Shown here: one piece after another, positions 1-9,330 of the stretch
How the letters are laid out: each line of letters starts with the position of its first letter
How positions within the stretch are numbered: the stretch's first letter is position 1
Assembly: GCF_900141885.1 (NCBI RefSeq)
Contig: NZ_FQYY01000005.1
Span: 306,422 to 370,421, forward strand
Direction of reading: 5' to 3'
From: Mesonia phycicola
Lineage (GTDB): Bacteria; Bacteroidota; Bacteroidia; Flavobacteriales; Flavobacteriaceae
Length of the DNA stretch: 64,000 nucleotides
Translations under genes and position numbers: made by a program
The notes under the pieces: generated by a model
The model's input: only the letters and a program-made list of their open reading frames with translations
Told to the model about the DNA's origin: nothing
Database searches by the model: none

Positions 1-2
1 GA

Positions 3-635
3 ATTAATTTTAGTGTAAAAGAAGGAGAGTTAGTCTCTATCATGGGGTCTTCTGGTTCAGGTAAATCTACATTATTAAATATTTTAGGAATGTTGGACGA
101 AGCAGATTCAGGCTCTTATACCCTTGATAACTTCCCAATTAAAAATTTAAACGAAAAAGTTGCCGCTAAATACCGTAATAAATTCTTAGGCTTTATATTT
201 CAATCGTTTAATCTTATCAATTATAAATCTGCGCTAGATAATGTAGCCTTACCTTTATACTATCAAGGTGTAGCAAGAAAAGAGAGAATGGAAAAATCTT
301 TTTCTTACCTAGAAAAAGTAGGTTTAGCAGATTGGGCACACCATTTACCAAACGAGCTTTCTGGAGGGCAAAAACAAAGAGTAGCAATAGCAAGAGCTTT
401 AGCTAGTGAGCCTAAAGTTTTATTAGCAGATGAGCCTACTGGAGCTTTAGATACGAAAACATCATATGAAGTAATGGATTTAATACAAGGTATTAATGAC
501 GAAGGTAAAACCATCTTAATAGTTACTCATGAAGATGATATTGCTCACATGACTAAACGTATTGTGAATTTAAAAGATGGTTTAATTATAGATGATTCTA
601 TTGTAAAACAAGTAAGAGCCAAAGCACATGTTTAG
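3..635 (+). CDS. ABC transporter ATP-binding protein, MacB/LolD type (5' end outside window)
   Basis: ATPase subunit of an ABC exporter. The frame is open to base 3, so the start codon and about 30 residues lie outside the window. Counting from the ATG at 42, which lies inside the Walker A region, one sees the Walker A GSSGSGKST at residues 2-10, a Q-loop glutamine at 54, the LSGGQ signature at 106-110, Walker B VLLADEPT at 126-133 and an H-loop histidine in THED. The closest family is the MacB/LolD/FtsE-like ATPases that pair with FtsX-fold permeases. The stop overlaps the ATG of the first permease by 8 bp, which points to translational coupling. ATP hydrolysis here would drive the two downstream permeases. 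The substrate cannot be read from the sequence. Confidence 0.93.
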   Translation: MNFSVKEGELVSIMGSSGSGKSTLLNILGMLDEADSGSYTLDNFPIKNLNEKVAAKYRNKFLGFIFQSFNLINYKSALDNVALPLYYQGVARKERMEKSFSYLEKVGLADWAHHLPNELSGGQKQRVAIARALASEPKVLLADEPTGALDTKTSYEVMDLIQGINDEGKTILIVTHEDDIAHMTKRIVNLKDGLIIDDSIVKQVRAKAHV

Positions 636-1875
636 CCTAGAACGTTGGGAAGAAATATTTGATACTATAAGGAAGAATAAATTAAGAACCTTTTTAACAG
701 GAGTATCTGTGGCATCTGGAATTTTTATTCTAGTGATTTTGTTGGGAGTGAGTACAGGTATGCAAAATGGAGTTCAAAATCAATTTCAGAGAGATGCCGC
801 TAACAGAATTTCTGTTTGGACAGGGGCAACTTCTATAGAGTATAAAGGATTAAATCCAGGCAGATATATTCAGTTAAAAAATGAAGATTACGATTTAGCA
901 GATAGAAAATTTCAAGATCAACTAGAATATAAATCAGGTTTATATAGAATTTGGGGTGGTCTAGTTAATTACAAAAAAGAATCAGGAAGTTATAGAGTAG
1001 AAGGGGTTTTACCAGATTATCAATTTTTAGAAAGTGCAACTTTAACAGACGGTAGATTTATCAATTATTCAGACAACAAGCGTTATGGCAAGGTGGCTGT
1101 AATTGGACAAAAAGTTTATAATGATTTGTTTAAAAATGAAACATCTTCTGTAGGAAAAAATATAGAAATTAAAGGTATTCTATTTAAAGTTGTAGGGGTA
1201 TATAGTGACCCTGGAGGAGAGCGAGAAGAGTCTAGAGTATTTATCCCTTTAAGTACCTCTCAAAAAGTTTTTGGTGCTGGTCAAGATTTAGGCGGACTTG
1301 CATTTACCTTACCTCAAGAAGATAATTTTGAAGAAGCGGTAAAAACCTCTCAGGCTTTTACAGAAAAGTTAGAAAAACAATTAAAAGAAGCTCATACTGT
1401 AGCTCCAAATGACCAAAGCGCTATCAACGTAAGCAATTCTTTAGAAAATATGAAAACCGTTTACGATATGATGCGTAATATACGTTTGTTCTTTTGGTTT
1501 GTAGGTATAGCAACCATATTTGCTGGAGTAGTTGGCGTAAGTAATATTATGTTAATTATAGTAAAAGAAAGAACTAAAGAAATAGGTATAAGAAAAGCAC
1601 TTGGTGCTCAACCATTATCTGTGATAGGAATGATTTTACATGAATCTGTTTTTGTAACTACACTAGCTGGTTTTTTTGGTTTACTATCAGGGATGTTACT
1701 GCTAGAGTTTGTGGGGCCATTAGTAGAAACAGATTTTATCAGTAATCCAACCGTAAATTTTCAAGTAGCTATATCTACAGTATTTATATTAATTATAGCA
1801 GGAGCAATAGCAGGATTTTTTCCAGCTTGGAGAGCTTCTAGAATCAAACCAATTGTAGCACTAAGAGACGAATAA
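628..1875 (+). CDS. ABC transporter permease, MacB/FtsX family (first of two)
   Basis: Inner-membrane permease of 415 residues with MacB architecture: an N-terminal membrane helix at about 20-42, a periplasmic MacB_PCD domain at about 45-270, and three C-terminal helices at about 285-405 forming the FtsX domain. The conserved turn KERTKEIGIRKALGA follows the second helix and is typical of the family. It begins inside the last codons of the ATPase gene and ends one base before the next permease. MacB proteins are mechanotransmission transporters that pump periplasmic substrates through an adaptor and TolC. Here the ATPase is a separate polypeptide rather than fused as in E. coli MacB. Confidence 0.92.
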   Translation: MFSLERWEEIFDTIRKNKLRTFLTGVSVASGIFILVILLGVSTGMQNGVQNQFQRDAANRISVWTGATSIEYKGLNPGRYIQLKNEDYDLADRKFQDQLEYKSGLYRIWGGLVNYKKESGSYRVEGVLPDYQFLESATLTDGRFINYSDNKRYGKVAVIGQKVYNDLFKNETSSVGKNIEIKGILFKVVGVYSDPGGEREESRVFIPLSTSQKVFGAGQDLGGLAFTLPQEDNFEEAVKTSQAFTEKLEKQLKEAHTVAPNDQSAINVSNSLENMKTVYDMMRNIRLFFWFVGIATIFAGVVGVSNIMLIIVKERTKEIGIRKALGAQPLSVIGMILHESVFVTTLAGFFGLLSGMLLLEFVGPLVETDFISNPTVNFQVAISTVFILIIAGAIAGFFPAWRASRIKPIVALRDE

Positions 1876-1876
1876 T

Positions 1877-3142
1877 ATGTTTAGTAGAGATAAATGGGAT
1901 GAAATATTAGAGTCGTTAAGTGCTAACTGGTTTAGAACTTTAATGACTTCTTTTGGAGTGCTTTGGGGTATATTTATATTAGTGATATTATTAGCAGCAG
2001 GTAAAGGGTTAGAGAATGGAATTAAACAAGGTTTTGGTGGTATGGCTACTAACTCTATGTTTATGTGGACACAAAACACTTCTAAATCTTATAAAGGGAT
2101 GCCTAAAGGACGATATTATAACTTTAAAACTGGTGATGTTCAAGCTATAAAAGACAACGTTCAAGGCTTACGCTATGTTTCTCCAAGAAACCAGTTAGGA
2201 GGTTTTGGAGGGAGTAATAACGTAATTAGAGGTTTAAAATCTGGAGCATTTAATGTTTATGGTGACTATCCAGAAATTATACAGCAGCAACCTATGGATA
2301 TTTCTTCTGGAAGATTTTTAAATTATAACGATTTAAAAGAAAAAAGAAAAGTCGCTGTAATTGGTGAATCTGTGAAAAATACGATGTATGAGACTAATGA
2401 AGAAGTATTAGGTTCTTATATTAAAATTAACGGAGTTAATTTTCAGGTTATAGGTACTTACACTAAAAAAAGTGGTGGTGGGGGTGATCCAGAAGAAGCT
2501 CAGAAAGAAATATTTGTTCCATTTACATCCTTTTCGCAAGCATTTAATATGGGTGATGTAGTAGGTTGGATGGCAATAACCGCAGATAACAATCATTCTA
2601 TTACAAGTTTAAAAACAAGCGTGTTTAATGTAATAAAAAAGAGACATGATATTCATTTAGAAGATGATCGTGCTATAGGTAATTTTGATTTGTATCAAGA
2701 ATTTAATAAAATTTCAGGTTTGTTTACAGCACTAAATATTGTGGCTTATTTTGTAGGCTTTTTAGTGTTAGCATCTGGAGTAATAGGTATAAGCAATATT
2801 ATGTTAATTGTAGTGAAAGAAAGAACTAATGAGATTGGAGTAAGAAGAGCACTTGGCGCAACACCAGGTACTATAAGAGGTCAAATTTTAATGGAATCTG
2901 TTGTCTTGACTATAATTTCAGGTATGGCAGGTATAATTCTCGCTACTCTAGTATTATGGGGTATAAATACATTATTAGATTCTATGAATTCTTCAGAAAT
3001 GATGTTTGTAAACCCTAGTGTTAGTATAGGTGTAATTATAATAGCGTTGTTAATACTGGTATTGTCTGGTCTTTTGGCAGGTTTAATTCCTGCACAAAAT
3101 GCAATTAGAATTAAGCCAGTAGATGCTTTAAGAACAGAATAA
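1877..3142 (+). CDS. ABC transporter permease, MacB/FtsX family (second of two)
   Basis: Second MacB-type permease, 421 residues, in the same layout as its neighbour: helix at about 18-42, MacB_PCD periplasmic domain, then three helices ending in LIPAQNAIRIKPVDALRTE. It also carries the KERTNEIGVRRALGA turn. It is clearly paralogous to the preceding gene but strongly diverged, which suggests a heterodimeric permease. The start ATG lies one base after the upstream stop. It is followed at 33 bp by an adaptor gene, so it belongs to the same transcript. Confidence 0.92.
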   Translation: MFSRDKWDEILESLSANWFRTLMTSFGVLWGIFILVILLAAGKGLENGIKQGFGGMATNSMFMWTQNTSKSYKGMPKGRYYNFKTGDVQAIKDNVQGLRYVSPRNQLGGFGGSNNVIRGLKSGAFNVYGDYPEIIQQQPMDISSGRFLNYNDLKEKRKVAVIGESVKNTMYETNEEVLGSYIKINGVNFQVIGTYTKKSGGGGDPEEAQKEIFVPFTSFSQAFNMGDVVGWMAITADNNHSITSLKTSVFNVIKKRHDIHLEDDRAIGNFDLYQEFNKISGLFTALNIVAYFVGFLVLASGVIGISNIMLIVVKERTNEIGVRRALGATPGTIRGQILMESVVLTIISGMAGIILATLVLWGINTLLDSMNSSEMMFVNPSVSIGVIIIALLILVLSGLLAGLIPAQNAIRIKPVDALRTE

Positions 3143-3174
3143 AAAATAAAATAATCAATCAATCAATATTTAAA

Positions 3175-4290
3175 ATGAAAAGAGTTTTTACCGTAATCAT
3201 TTTACTAGTAATTGTTATAGGCTGTGGTGCTGCGTTATACTATGTATATCAAAAAAACCAAGAAGATCCCGTAGTTTACCAAACAGAAAAGCCAAGTAAC
3301 CAAACTATTATCAAGCAAACAGTTGCTACTGGTAGTATTGTGCCTAAAGAAGAGATTTTAATCAAGCCTAATATCTCTGGTATTATAGATGAAATTTATA
3401 TAGAAGCAGGAGATCAAATTAAGGTGAACGATCTAATTGCTCAGTTAAAAGTAGTACCTAATGTTTCAAATTTGGCAAGTAGTAAAAATCAAATTACTTC
3501 AGCAAAAATTGCATTAGATAATCAAACAAAAATGTATAATCGTCAAAAATCATTGTTTGATAAAGGGGTAATTTCTGCAAATGAGTTTGATCAAGTAGAG
3601 GTATCTTACCAGCAAGCAAAGCAAACCTACCAAGCTGCACAACAAACTTATGAGATTGTAAAAACAGGTACAGCAAGTGGCGTTGGTACTGCTGCAAATA
3701 CTTTAATTAGAGCAACAATATCTGGCATGGTGTTAGATGTGCCTGTAAAAGTAGGTAATCAAGTAATTGAATCTAACAATTTTAATGAAGGTACTACTAT
3801 TGCTACCTTAGCCAACACAGATAAAATGATTTTTGAAGGAAAAGTAGACGAGTCTGAAGTTGGTAAAATAAAAGAAAATTTACCTTTAGAAATTACAATA
3901 GGAGCTATAGAAAATAAAAAGTTTGATGCAGTATTAGACTACATTGCACCAAAAGGGATAGATGAAAATGGAGCAATTCAATTTGAAATAGAAGGTACTT
4001 TAAAAAATACAGATAGCACATTTATACGTTCTGGTTTAAGTGCCAATGCTTCTATTATTTTAGATAAAGTAGAAAATGTTTTAGCTATAAAAGAATCTCT
4101 TTTGCAATTTGATGCAAAAACACAAGAACCTTATGTAGAGGTGAAAACAGGAGATCAAAAGTTTGAGAAAAGAGAAGTAGAGCTTGGGTTAAGTGATGGT
4201 ATATATGTAGAAATTAAAAGCGGTATTGGTAAAGACGATGAAATAAAGATTTGGAACGAAGTAAAACCAGTACAGAGTTTTGGTAATTAA
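3175..4290 (+). CDS. Periplasmic adaptor subunit, HlyD/MacA family
   Basis: Membrane-fusion adaptor of 371 residues. An N-terminal hydrophobic anchor (about 4-24) is followed by a biotinyl-lipoyl-like half motif, a coiled-coil hairpin rich in Gln and Ala (about 105-160), a second lipoyl half and a beta-barrel domain. Such proteins bridge an inner-membrane pump and a TolC channel. It lies between the MacB-type permeases and the TolC gene. The cysteine in the anchor (GCGAAL) could be read as a lipobox, but it sits inside a continuous hydrophobic helix, so a lipid anchor is uncertain. Confidence 0.9.
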   Translation: MKRVFTVIILLVIVIGCGAALYYVYQKNQEDPVVYQTEKPSNQTIIKQTVATGSIVPKEEILIKPNISGIIDEIYIEAGDQIKVNDLIAQLKVVPNVSNLASSKNQITSAKIALDNQTKMYNRQKSLFDKGVISANEFDQVEVSYQQAKQTYQAAQQTYEIVKTGTASGVGTAANTLIRATISGMVLDVPVKVGNQVIESNNFNEGTTIATLANTDKMIFEGKVDESEVGKIKENLPLEITIGAIENKKFDAVLDYIAPKGIDENGAIQFEIEGTLKNTDSTFIRSGLSANASIILDKVENVLAIKESLLQFDAKTQEPYVEVKTGDQKFEKREVELGLSDGIYVEIKSGIGKDDEIKIWNEVKPVQSFGN

Positions 4291-4352
4291 TTTATCAAAA
4301 TTGTAACAAAAACACCGTTAGCCGACTTATTAATTAGAAAACCATCCGTCAG

Positions 4353-5687
4353 ATGAAAAAAATAACAATTTTTATAGCTCTTATTGGTCTAGCTTTTTCA
4401 GCTTCTGCTCAAGAAGAAAAAAAATGGACTCTTAAAGAGTGTGTACAATATGCATTAGAGCATAATATTTCTGTAAAACAATCAGAGTTAGATTTAGAGA
4501 GTTCAAAATTAGATAGAATAGATGCTATTGGTAACCTAATTCCTTCTTTAAACGGATCTGCTTCTTATAGTGACAATACAGGTGCAAGTATTAATCCAAC
4601 GACCAATCAATTTGAAAATGAGGTGTACTCTTCTTTAACAGCTGGAGTTTCTTCAAGTTTAACACTTTTTGATGGTTTGGCTAATGTTAGGCAGTTACAA
4701 CGTGCCAAATTAAGTCAACTAGCTTCTCAGTACCAATTAGAGAAAATGGAGAATGATATTGCTTTAGCAGTAGCAAACTCATACTTGCAGGTTTTGTTAA
4801 ACAAAGCAAATTTTGATGCAATTAAAACTCAAAATGATGTAACTCTTCAGCAATTACAAAGAACCCAAGATTTAGTAGATGCGGGTACCTTACCAAAAGG
4901 AGACTTGTTAGAAATTGAGGCAACTAATGCTAATGAACAGCAACAAATTGTAGTGGCAGAAAATAATGTTAAAATTTCTTTAATTAGTTTAGCTCAATTA
5001 TTACTTGTAAAAGACTACGAGACTTTTCAGATAGTAGATGAAGGGTATGAAGTTATTTCAACAGACATTGCAGAACTTTCACCTCAAGAAATTATTCAGA
5101 ATGCACAAGCTAAACGACCAGAGGTTAAACTAGCAGAAAAAAGTGTAGAGTTGGCAGAGAAAGATGTTCAAATAGCAAAAGGTTCTTATTATCCTACATT
5201 ATCTGCGTTTTTTAGTTATAATACTAGATATGCTGATAACGATTTTTTAGATAGAAGTCTTACCGATCAATTATGGCAAAATGATGGATTGAGTTATGGT
5301 TTGCAAATGAGTGTTCCTGTTTTTAATGGGTTAACTGTTAGAACAAATGTAAAAAGAAATAAAATAAATTTAGAAAGAACAGAATATCAGTTAGAGCAAG
5401 CTAAGCTAGATTTAGAGTCAAACGTGTATCAGGCTTATGTAGATGCAAGAGGTGCCGCTAAGGCGTATGAAGCAGCTCTGTCTGCATTAAAATCTCAGCA
5501 ATTAGCTTTTGATTATGCTACAGATAGATATGAAGTAGGATTAACTAATGCATTTGATTTTAGTCAATCTAAACAACGTTTTGATAATGCCAAGATAAAT
5601 GTAAATCAAGCAAAATATGATTATATTTTTAAATTAAAAGTATTAGAATTGTATTTTGGAGTAGATCCAGAAGATATAAAGCTGTAA
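4353..5687 (+). CDS. TolC-family outer membrane efflux protein
   Basis: Outer-membrane channel of 444 residues. A signal peptide (MKKITIFIALIGLAFSASA, cleaved near residue 19) precedes the OEP core, which opens with the typical WTLKECVQYALEHNISVKQ pattern. The protein has two internally similar halves with long helices rich in Gln, Ala and Glu, as expected for the trimeric alpha-barrel. It lies 62 bp after the first adaptor and 3 bp before the second, so one channel probably serves both adaptors. Confidence 0.93.
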   Translation: MKKITIFIALIGLAFSASAQEEKKWTLKECVQYALEHNISVKQSELDLESSKLDRIDAIGNLIPSLNGSASYSDNTGASINPTTNQFENEVYSSLTAGVSSSLTLFDGLANVRQLQRAKLSQLASQYQLEKMENDIALAVANSYLQVLLNKANFDAIKTQNDVTLQQLQRTQDLVDAGTLPKGDLLEIEATNANEQQQIVVAENNVKISLISLAQLLLVKDYETFQIVDEGYEVISTDIAELSPQEIIQNAQAKRPEVKLAEKSVELAEKDVQIAKGSYYPTLSAFFSYNTRYADNDFLDRSLTDQLWQNDGLSYGLQMSVPVFNGLTVRTNVKRNKINLERTEYQLEQAKLDLESNVYQAYVDARGAAKAYEAALSALKSQQLAFDYATDRYEVGLTNAFDFSQSKQRFDNAKINVNQAKYDYIFKLKVLELYFGVDPEDIKL

Positions 5688-5690
5688 AAA

Positions 5691-6956
5691 ATGAAGAAAA
5701 AAACACTTCTTATTCTAGTTGTTATCGTTGTAATAATCATTGTGGGATTAATTGCAGGTAAAAAAGCAGGGTGGTTTGGTAAAACAGGAAACTTTAAACA
5801 AGTAGAAACTGCAACCATACAAAAAATGGATATTGTAGAAACGGTATCAGCTACAGGTAAAATTCAGCCACAAGTAGAAGTGAAATTATCTTCAGAAGTA
5901 TCTGGTGAAATTATAGAACTACCAATTGCAGAAGGGCAAGAAGTGAAAAAAGGAGACTTATTGGTAAAAATAAATCCAGATTTATACCAGTCAAGTTTAC
6001 AACGTAGTCAAGCTAGCTATCAAAATATAAAATCAGCTTTAGCACAAAGTGAAGCATCTTTACGTCAAGCTAAGGCAAATTTTGATAGAAATAAAACCTT
6101 GTTTGACAAAGGGGTTATTTCAAAATCTGAATGGGATAATATCGTATCTCAATATGAAGTGGCAGAAGCAACTAAACAATCTGCCTATTATAATGTGCAA
6201 AGTGCAGCAGCAAGTGTAAACGAAGCTCAAGATAATTTAGGAAGAACCACTATTTATGCGCCAATGAGCGGAACTATTTCTAAGCTAGATGCAGAATTAG
6301 GTGAGCGTGTAGTGGGAACGCAGCAAATGGCAGGAACTGAAATTTTAAGAGTAGCCAATTTAGGTGAAATGGAAGTAGAAGTAGAGGTAAATGAGAACGA
6401 TATTGTAAAAGTTTCTGTAGGAGATTCTGCAATAGTAGAAGTAGATGCTTATTTAAATAAAGAATTTAAAGGAGTGGTTACAGAAATATCTAACTCTGCA
6501 GCAGATGAGCTTACAGCAGATCAAGTAACTAATTTTGATGTAAAAGTAAAAATAGTTAAAAGCTCTTATCAAGATTTAACAGAGGGAAAACCAGAAAACT
6601 ATTATCCGTTTAGACCTGGTATGACGGCAACTGTAGATATAATCACCAATAAAAAAGAAAATATTATTGCAGTACCAATTAGTGCCATTGTTATAAAAAA
6701 TGATACCACATCTGTTAAAGGCAATGTAGTGAAATCTTCTAATAGCACAGAAACATTTGAATGTGTTTATGTAAAAGAAGGAGAGGTAGCAAAGTTAAAA
6801 GTGATTAAAACAGGTATTCAAGATGATACCAACATAGAAATTACTAGTGGTTTAACAGAAGAAGTAGAAGTAATTACAGGTCCTTATAACGTAGTTACTA
6901 AAATTTTGAAACCAGGAGATAAAGTAGAAGTACTATCAACAACAAAAAAAGAATAA
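5691..6956 (+). CDS. Periplasmic adaptor subunit, RND/MacA type
   Basis: A second membrane-fusion adaptor of 421 residues with an uncleaved N-terminal helix (about 4-26). A lipoyl half motif at about 55-85 (SSEVSGEIIELPIAEGQEV), a helical hairpin with SYQNIKSALAQSEASLRQAK, the second lipoyl half and a beta-barrel follow. It starts 3 bp after the tolC-like gene. It is only moderately similar to the first adaptor, so the two may form mixed hexamers or serve different pumps. The operon seems to end with tsaB 4 bp further on. Confidence 0.9.
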   Translation: MKKKTLLILVVIVVIIIVGLIAGKKAGWFGKTGNFKQVETATIQKMDIVETVSATGKIQPQVEVKLSSEVSGEIIELPIAEGQEVKKGDLLVKINPDLYQSSLQRSQASYQNIKSALAQSEASLRQAKANFDRNKTLFDKGVISKSEWDNIVSQYEVAEATKQSAYYNVQSAAASVNEAQDNLGRTTIYAPMSGTISKLDAELGERVVGTQQMAGTEILRVANLGEMEVEVEVNENDIVKVSVGDSAIVEVDAYLNKEFKGVVTEISNSAADELTADQVTNFDVKVKIVKSSYQDLTEGKPENYYPFRPGMTATVDIITNKKENIIAVPISAIVIKNDTTSVKGNVVKSSNSTETFECVYVKEGEVAKLKVIKTGIQDDTNIEITSGLTEEVEVITGPYNVVTKILKPGDKVEVLSTTKKE

Positions 6957-6960
6957 TCAT

Positions 6961-7629
6961 TTGGCAACTATTTTGAATATAGAAACCACTACCACCAATT
7001 GTTCTGTATCTATAGGTGTAGATGGTGAAGTAGTTATTTTAAAAGAAGATAAAGAGGGTGGTTATTCTCACGCAGAAAAGCTTCATGTTTTTATAGAAGA
7101 AGCTTTAGCAGAAGCAAATTTAACTTTAAAAAATTTAGATGCTATTGCTGTAAGTAAAGGTCCGGGGTCTTATACTGGGTTAAGAATAGGTGTTTCTGCA
7201 GCAAAAGGTTTGTGTTATAGCCTTAATATACCTCTAATCTCTGTTTCTACCTTAGAGGCTTTAGCTCACCAAGTAGCAACTTTAAATACAGAGGTTGTTA
7301 TACCAATGTTAGATGCAAGAAGAATGGAAGTTTACACAGCAGTATATTCTTCAGATAAAAAAATAATATCTCCAATTGAAGCTAAAATATTAGAAGCAAA
7401 TTCTTTTGAACCTTATTTCAATGATTTTGATAAGGTTTATTTTGTAGGAAATGGAGTAGACAAGTTTAAAGAAATTTGTCCTGCAGAAAATGCAGACTTT
7501 ATAAATGCATTGCCTTCTGCAAAACAAATGGTACAATTGGCAGAATATAAGTACAAAAAAAGCGACCTAGAAGATGTCGCTTATTTTGAACCTTATTATT
7601 TAAAAGATTTTGTAATTAATAGGAAGTAA
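6961..7629 (+). CDS. tsaB: tRNA threonylcarbamoyladenosine biosynthesis protein TsaB
   Basis: TsaB is the inactive ASKHA-fold paralogue of TsaD. It scaffolds the TsaBDE complex that makes t6A at position 37 of tRNAs reading ANN codons. The 222-residue protein starts with the conserved ILNIETTTTNCSVSIG strand and has KGPGSYTGLRIG at residues 66-77. The start codon is TTG: no in-frame ATG precedes the conserved N-terminal strand within the available space, and the TTG lies 4 bp after the adaptor stop. It is probably co-transcribed with the efflux genes. Confidence 0.93.
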   Translation: MATILNIETTTTNCSVSIGVDGEVVILKEDKEGGYSHAEKLHVFIEEALAEANLTLKNLDAIAVSKGPGSYTGLRIGVSAAKGLCYSLNIPLISVSTLEALAHQVATLNTEVVIPMLDARRMEVYTAVYSSDKKIISPIEAKILEANSFEPYFNDFDKVYFVGNGVDKFKEICPAENADFINALPSAKQMVQLAEYKYKKSDLEDVAYFEPYYLKDFVINRK

Positions 7630-7631
7630 TT

Positions 7632-8369
7632 TTATAGGGTACTATAGTACTCTACAAGAGTTATTAGATCAGCTTCTTCATCACTTCCTCTAAACTTCAA
7701 TTTATTTTTCTTGATAAATGATTTTATTTCGTCTTGATGATCAGGGAAAGCATCTGCAGCTTTCTTTTTGTGAGGCTCAATAGCTGAAATTTTATCTTCC
7801 TTTGTTTTAACAAAATAGTTGATTTTTTTCTCAAGTTTAGGAGGTACAGAAGCTGAATAAGAATTGTCTGCTTCTCTGCCTTCTACGTAATTTTGACTAA
7901 TTCTTTTTAATAGAGAAGCTTTCTTGGAATTAAATAGCTCTATAGAGTAACCATTATTAGTACCATTAATATTTATAGGGTAATTTTCAAGAAATACAAA
8001 TTTTTGTCTATTGATGTAAATAATCAGATTTTGAGATCTATCTAAGATCATAAAATCATCAGAATTATTATCTTTCAATTGAATAACATCATCTAAAATA
8101 CGGTATCTAAGCCTTATATTTCTAATTTCTTTATTACTCTCTTTGTTTATAATCTTTCCTGACTGAAAATCTTCATTCCAATAAGGTGATCCTTGTAAAT
8201 TAGGTTTATCTAAAATACTAGAAGAGCTAGTACGTTTAGGATTTTGATCAATTACATTTTTGAGATTCATGACATCTTGGCTATCATCAATACGTGATAT
8301 TTGGGCATTAGATGTAAGTGCATTAGTTAAAGTTAATGCTAAAAAAAAGGTTAAGTTTTTAATATTCAT
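7632..8369 (-). CDS. Secreted protein of unknown function
   Basis: I do not recognise this 245-residue protein. It has a clear signal peptide (MNIKNLTFFLALTLTNALTSNAQ, cleavage after NAQ likely). The mature part has a Ser/Lys-rich start, a beta-rich middle (residues 60-140) and a lysine-rich helical C-terminus. No T9SS C-terminal domain or lipobox is visible. The gene converges with tsaB, leaving only 2 bp between the stops. It starts 23 bp after the mscS stop on the same strand, so the two may be co-transcribed. Confidence 0.75.
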   Translation of the reverse strand: MNIKNLTFFLALTLTNALTSNAQISRIDDSQDVMNLKNVIDQNPKRTSSSSILDKPNLQGSPYWNEDFQSGKIINKESNKEIRNIRLRYRILDDVIQLKDNNSDDFMILDRSQNLIIYINRQKFVFLENYPININGTNNGYSIELFNSKKASLLKRISQNYVEGREADNSYSASVPPKLEKKINYFVKTKEDKISAIEPHKKKAADAFPDHQDEIKSFIKKNKLKFRGSDEEADLITLVEYYSTL

Positions 8370-8392
8370 AAAGGTGATTTGAGTGATTAATT

Positions 8393-9256
8393 TTATTGAT
8401 TCTTTTCTTTAGTTCCGTTCATTTTCGTTTGGTCGTAAACATAGATGTCTCTTTGTGGGTAAGGTATAGTCATACCAGCTTCTTCTAATCTAATTTTACC
8501 TTGTTCAATCATATTCCAGTGTATGTCCCAAAATTTGTCGTTAGAGGCAAAATACCTTACAGAAAAATTAACAGAACTATCTGCTAACTCAGCTACTAGA
8601 ACCTGTGGTTCTGGATCTTTCATAATTCCATCTTGCTCATTTACTAACTGCATTAGTACCTCTTTAGCTTTTTTAATGTCATCATCATAAGATATACCGA
8701 ATGATAAATTTTCTCTACGTTTTCCGTTTACGGTATAGTTTACAATATTATCATTTGCTAAACTCCCGTTAGGTATTACTGCTTCTTGGTTTCCAAAGGT
8801 ATCTAATTTGGTGTAAAATAAACTAACTTCTTTTACTGCTCCAGAAACTCCTTGGGCTTCAATCCAGTCTCCTACTCTAAATGGTTTTAAAATTATGATT
8901 AAAACACCACCGGCAAAATTTGCTAACGAGCCTTGTAAAGCTAGGCCTATTGCTAAACCAGCAGCACCCAATATAGCTACGAGAGAAGTGGTTTCAATCC
9001 CAACTTGAGAGATAGCTACAACAATTACCAATGCTTTTAATGCGTAATTAACTAATGTAGTTAAAAATCCTTCTAACGCAGGATCATAATCTTTTTTAGC
9101 GAATAATTTTTTCAAGTATTTTACAACTCGCTTTACAATCCAAAAACCTATAAAAAGTATTAAAATTGCAGCAATTAAGTTTGGTAAAAATGCTATTAAT
9201 TTTTCGGCATATTCTTTAGCAAGGTCAGAAAAGTCGTTTAATTTATCCATAATCAT
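8393..9256 (-). CDS. Small-conductance mechanosensitive channel, MscS family
   Basis: Osmotic-release channel of 287 residues, the size of E. coli MscS. Hydrophobic helices lie at about 20-45 and 65-85. The pore helix has the small-residue pattern AILGAAGLAIGLALQGSLANFAGGVLI, followed by the beta domain (RVGDWIEAQGVSGAVKEVSLFYTKL) and the C-terminal alpha/beta domain. An alternative ATG lies two codons in (9250). The mechanism, opening under membrane tension to release solutes, is that of the family. Confidence 0.95.
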   Translation of the reverse strand: MIMDKLNDFSDLAKEYAEKLIAFLPNLIAAILILFIGFWIVKRVVKYLKKLFAKKDYDPALEGFLTTLVNYALKALVIVVAISQVGIETTSLVAILGAAGLAIGLALQGSLANFAGGVLIIILKPFRVGDWIEAQGVSGAVKEVSLFYTKLDTFGNQEAVIPNGSLANDNIVNYTVNGKRRENLSFGISYDDDIKKAKEVLMQLVNEQDGIMKDPEPQVLVAELADSSVNFSVRYFASNDKFWDIHWNMIEQGKIRLEEAGMTIPYPQRDIYVYDQTKMNGTKEKNQ

Positions 9257-9330
9257 TTTTTAAGTTAATAGATATTTTCAATAAATAAAAAAAATCTCAA
9301 TTTTAAGAGAAGCACTACGTTTAATTTTTG

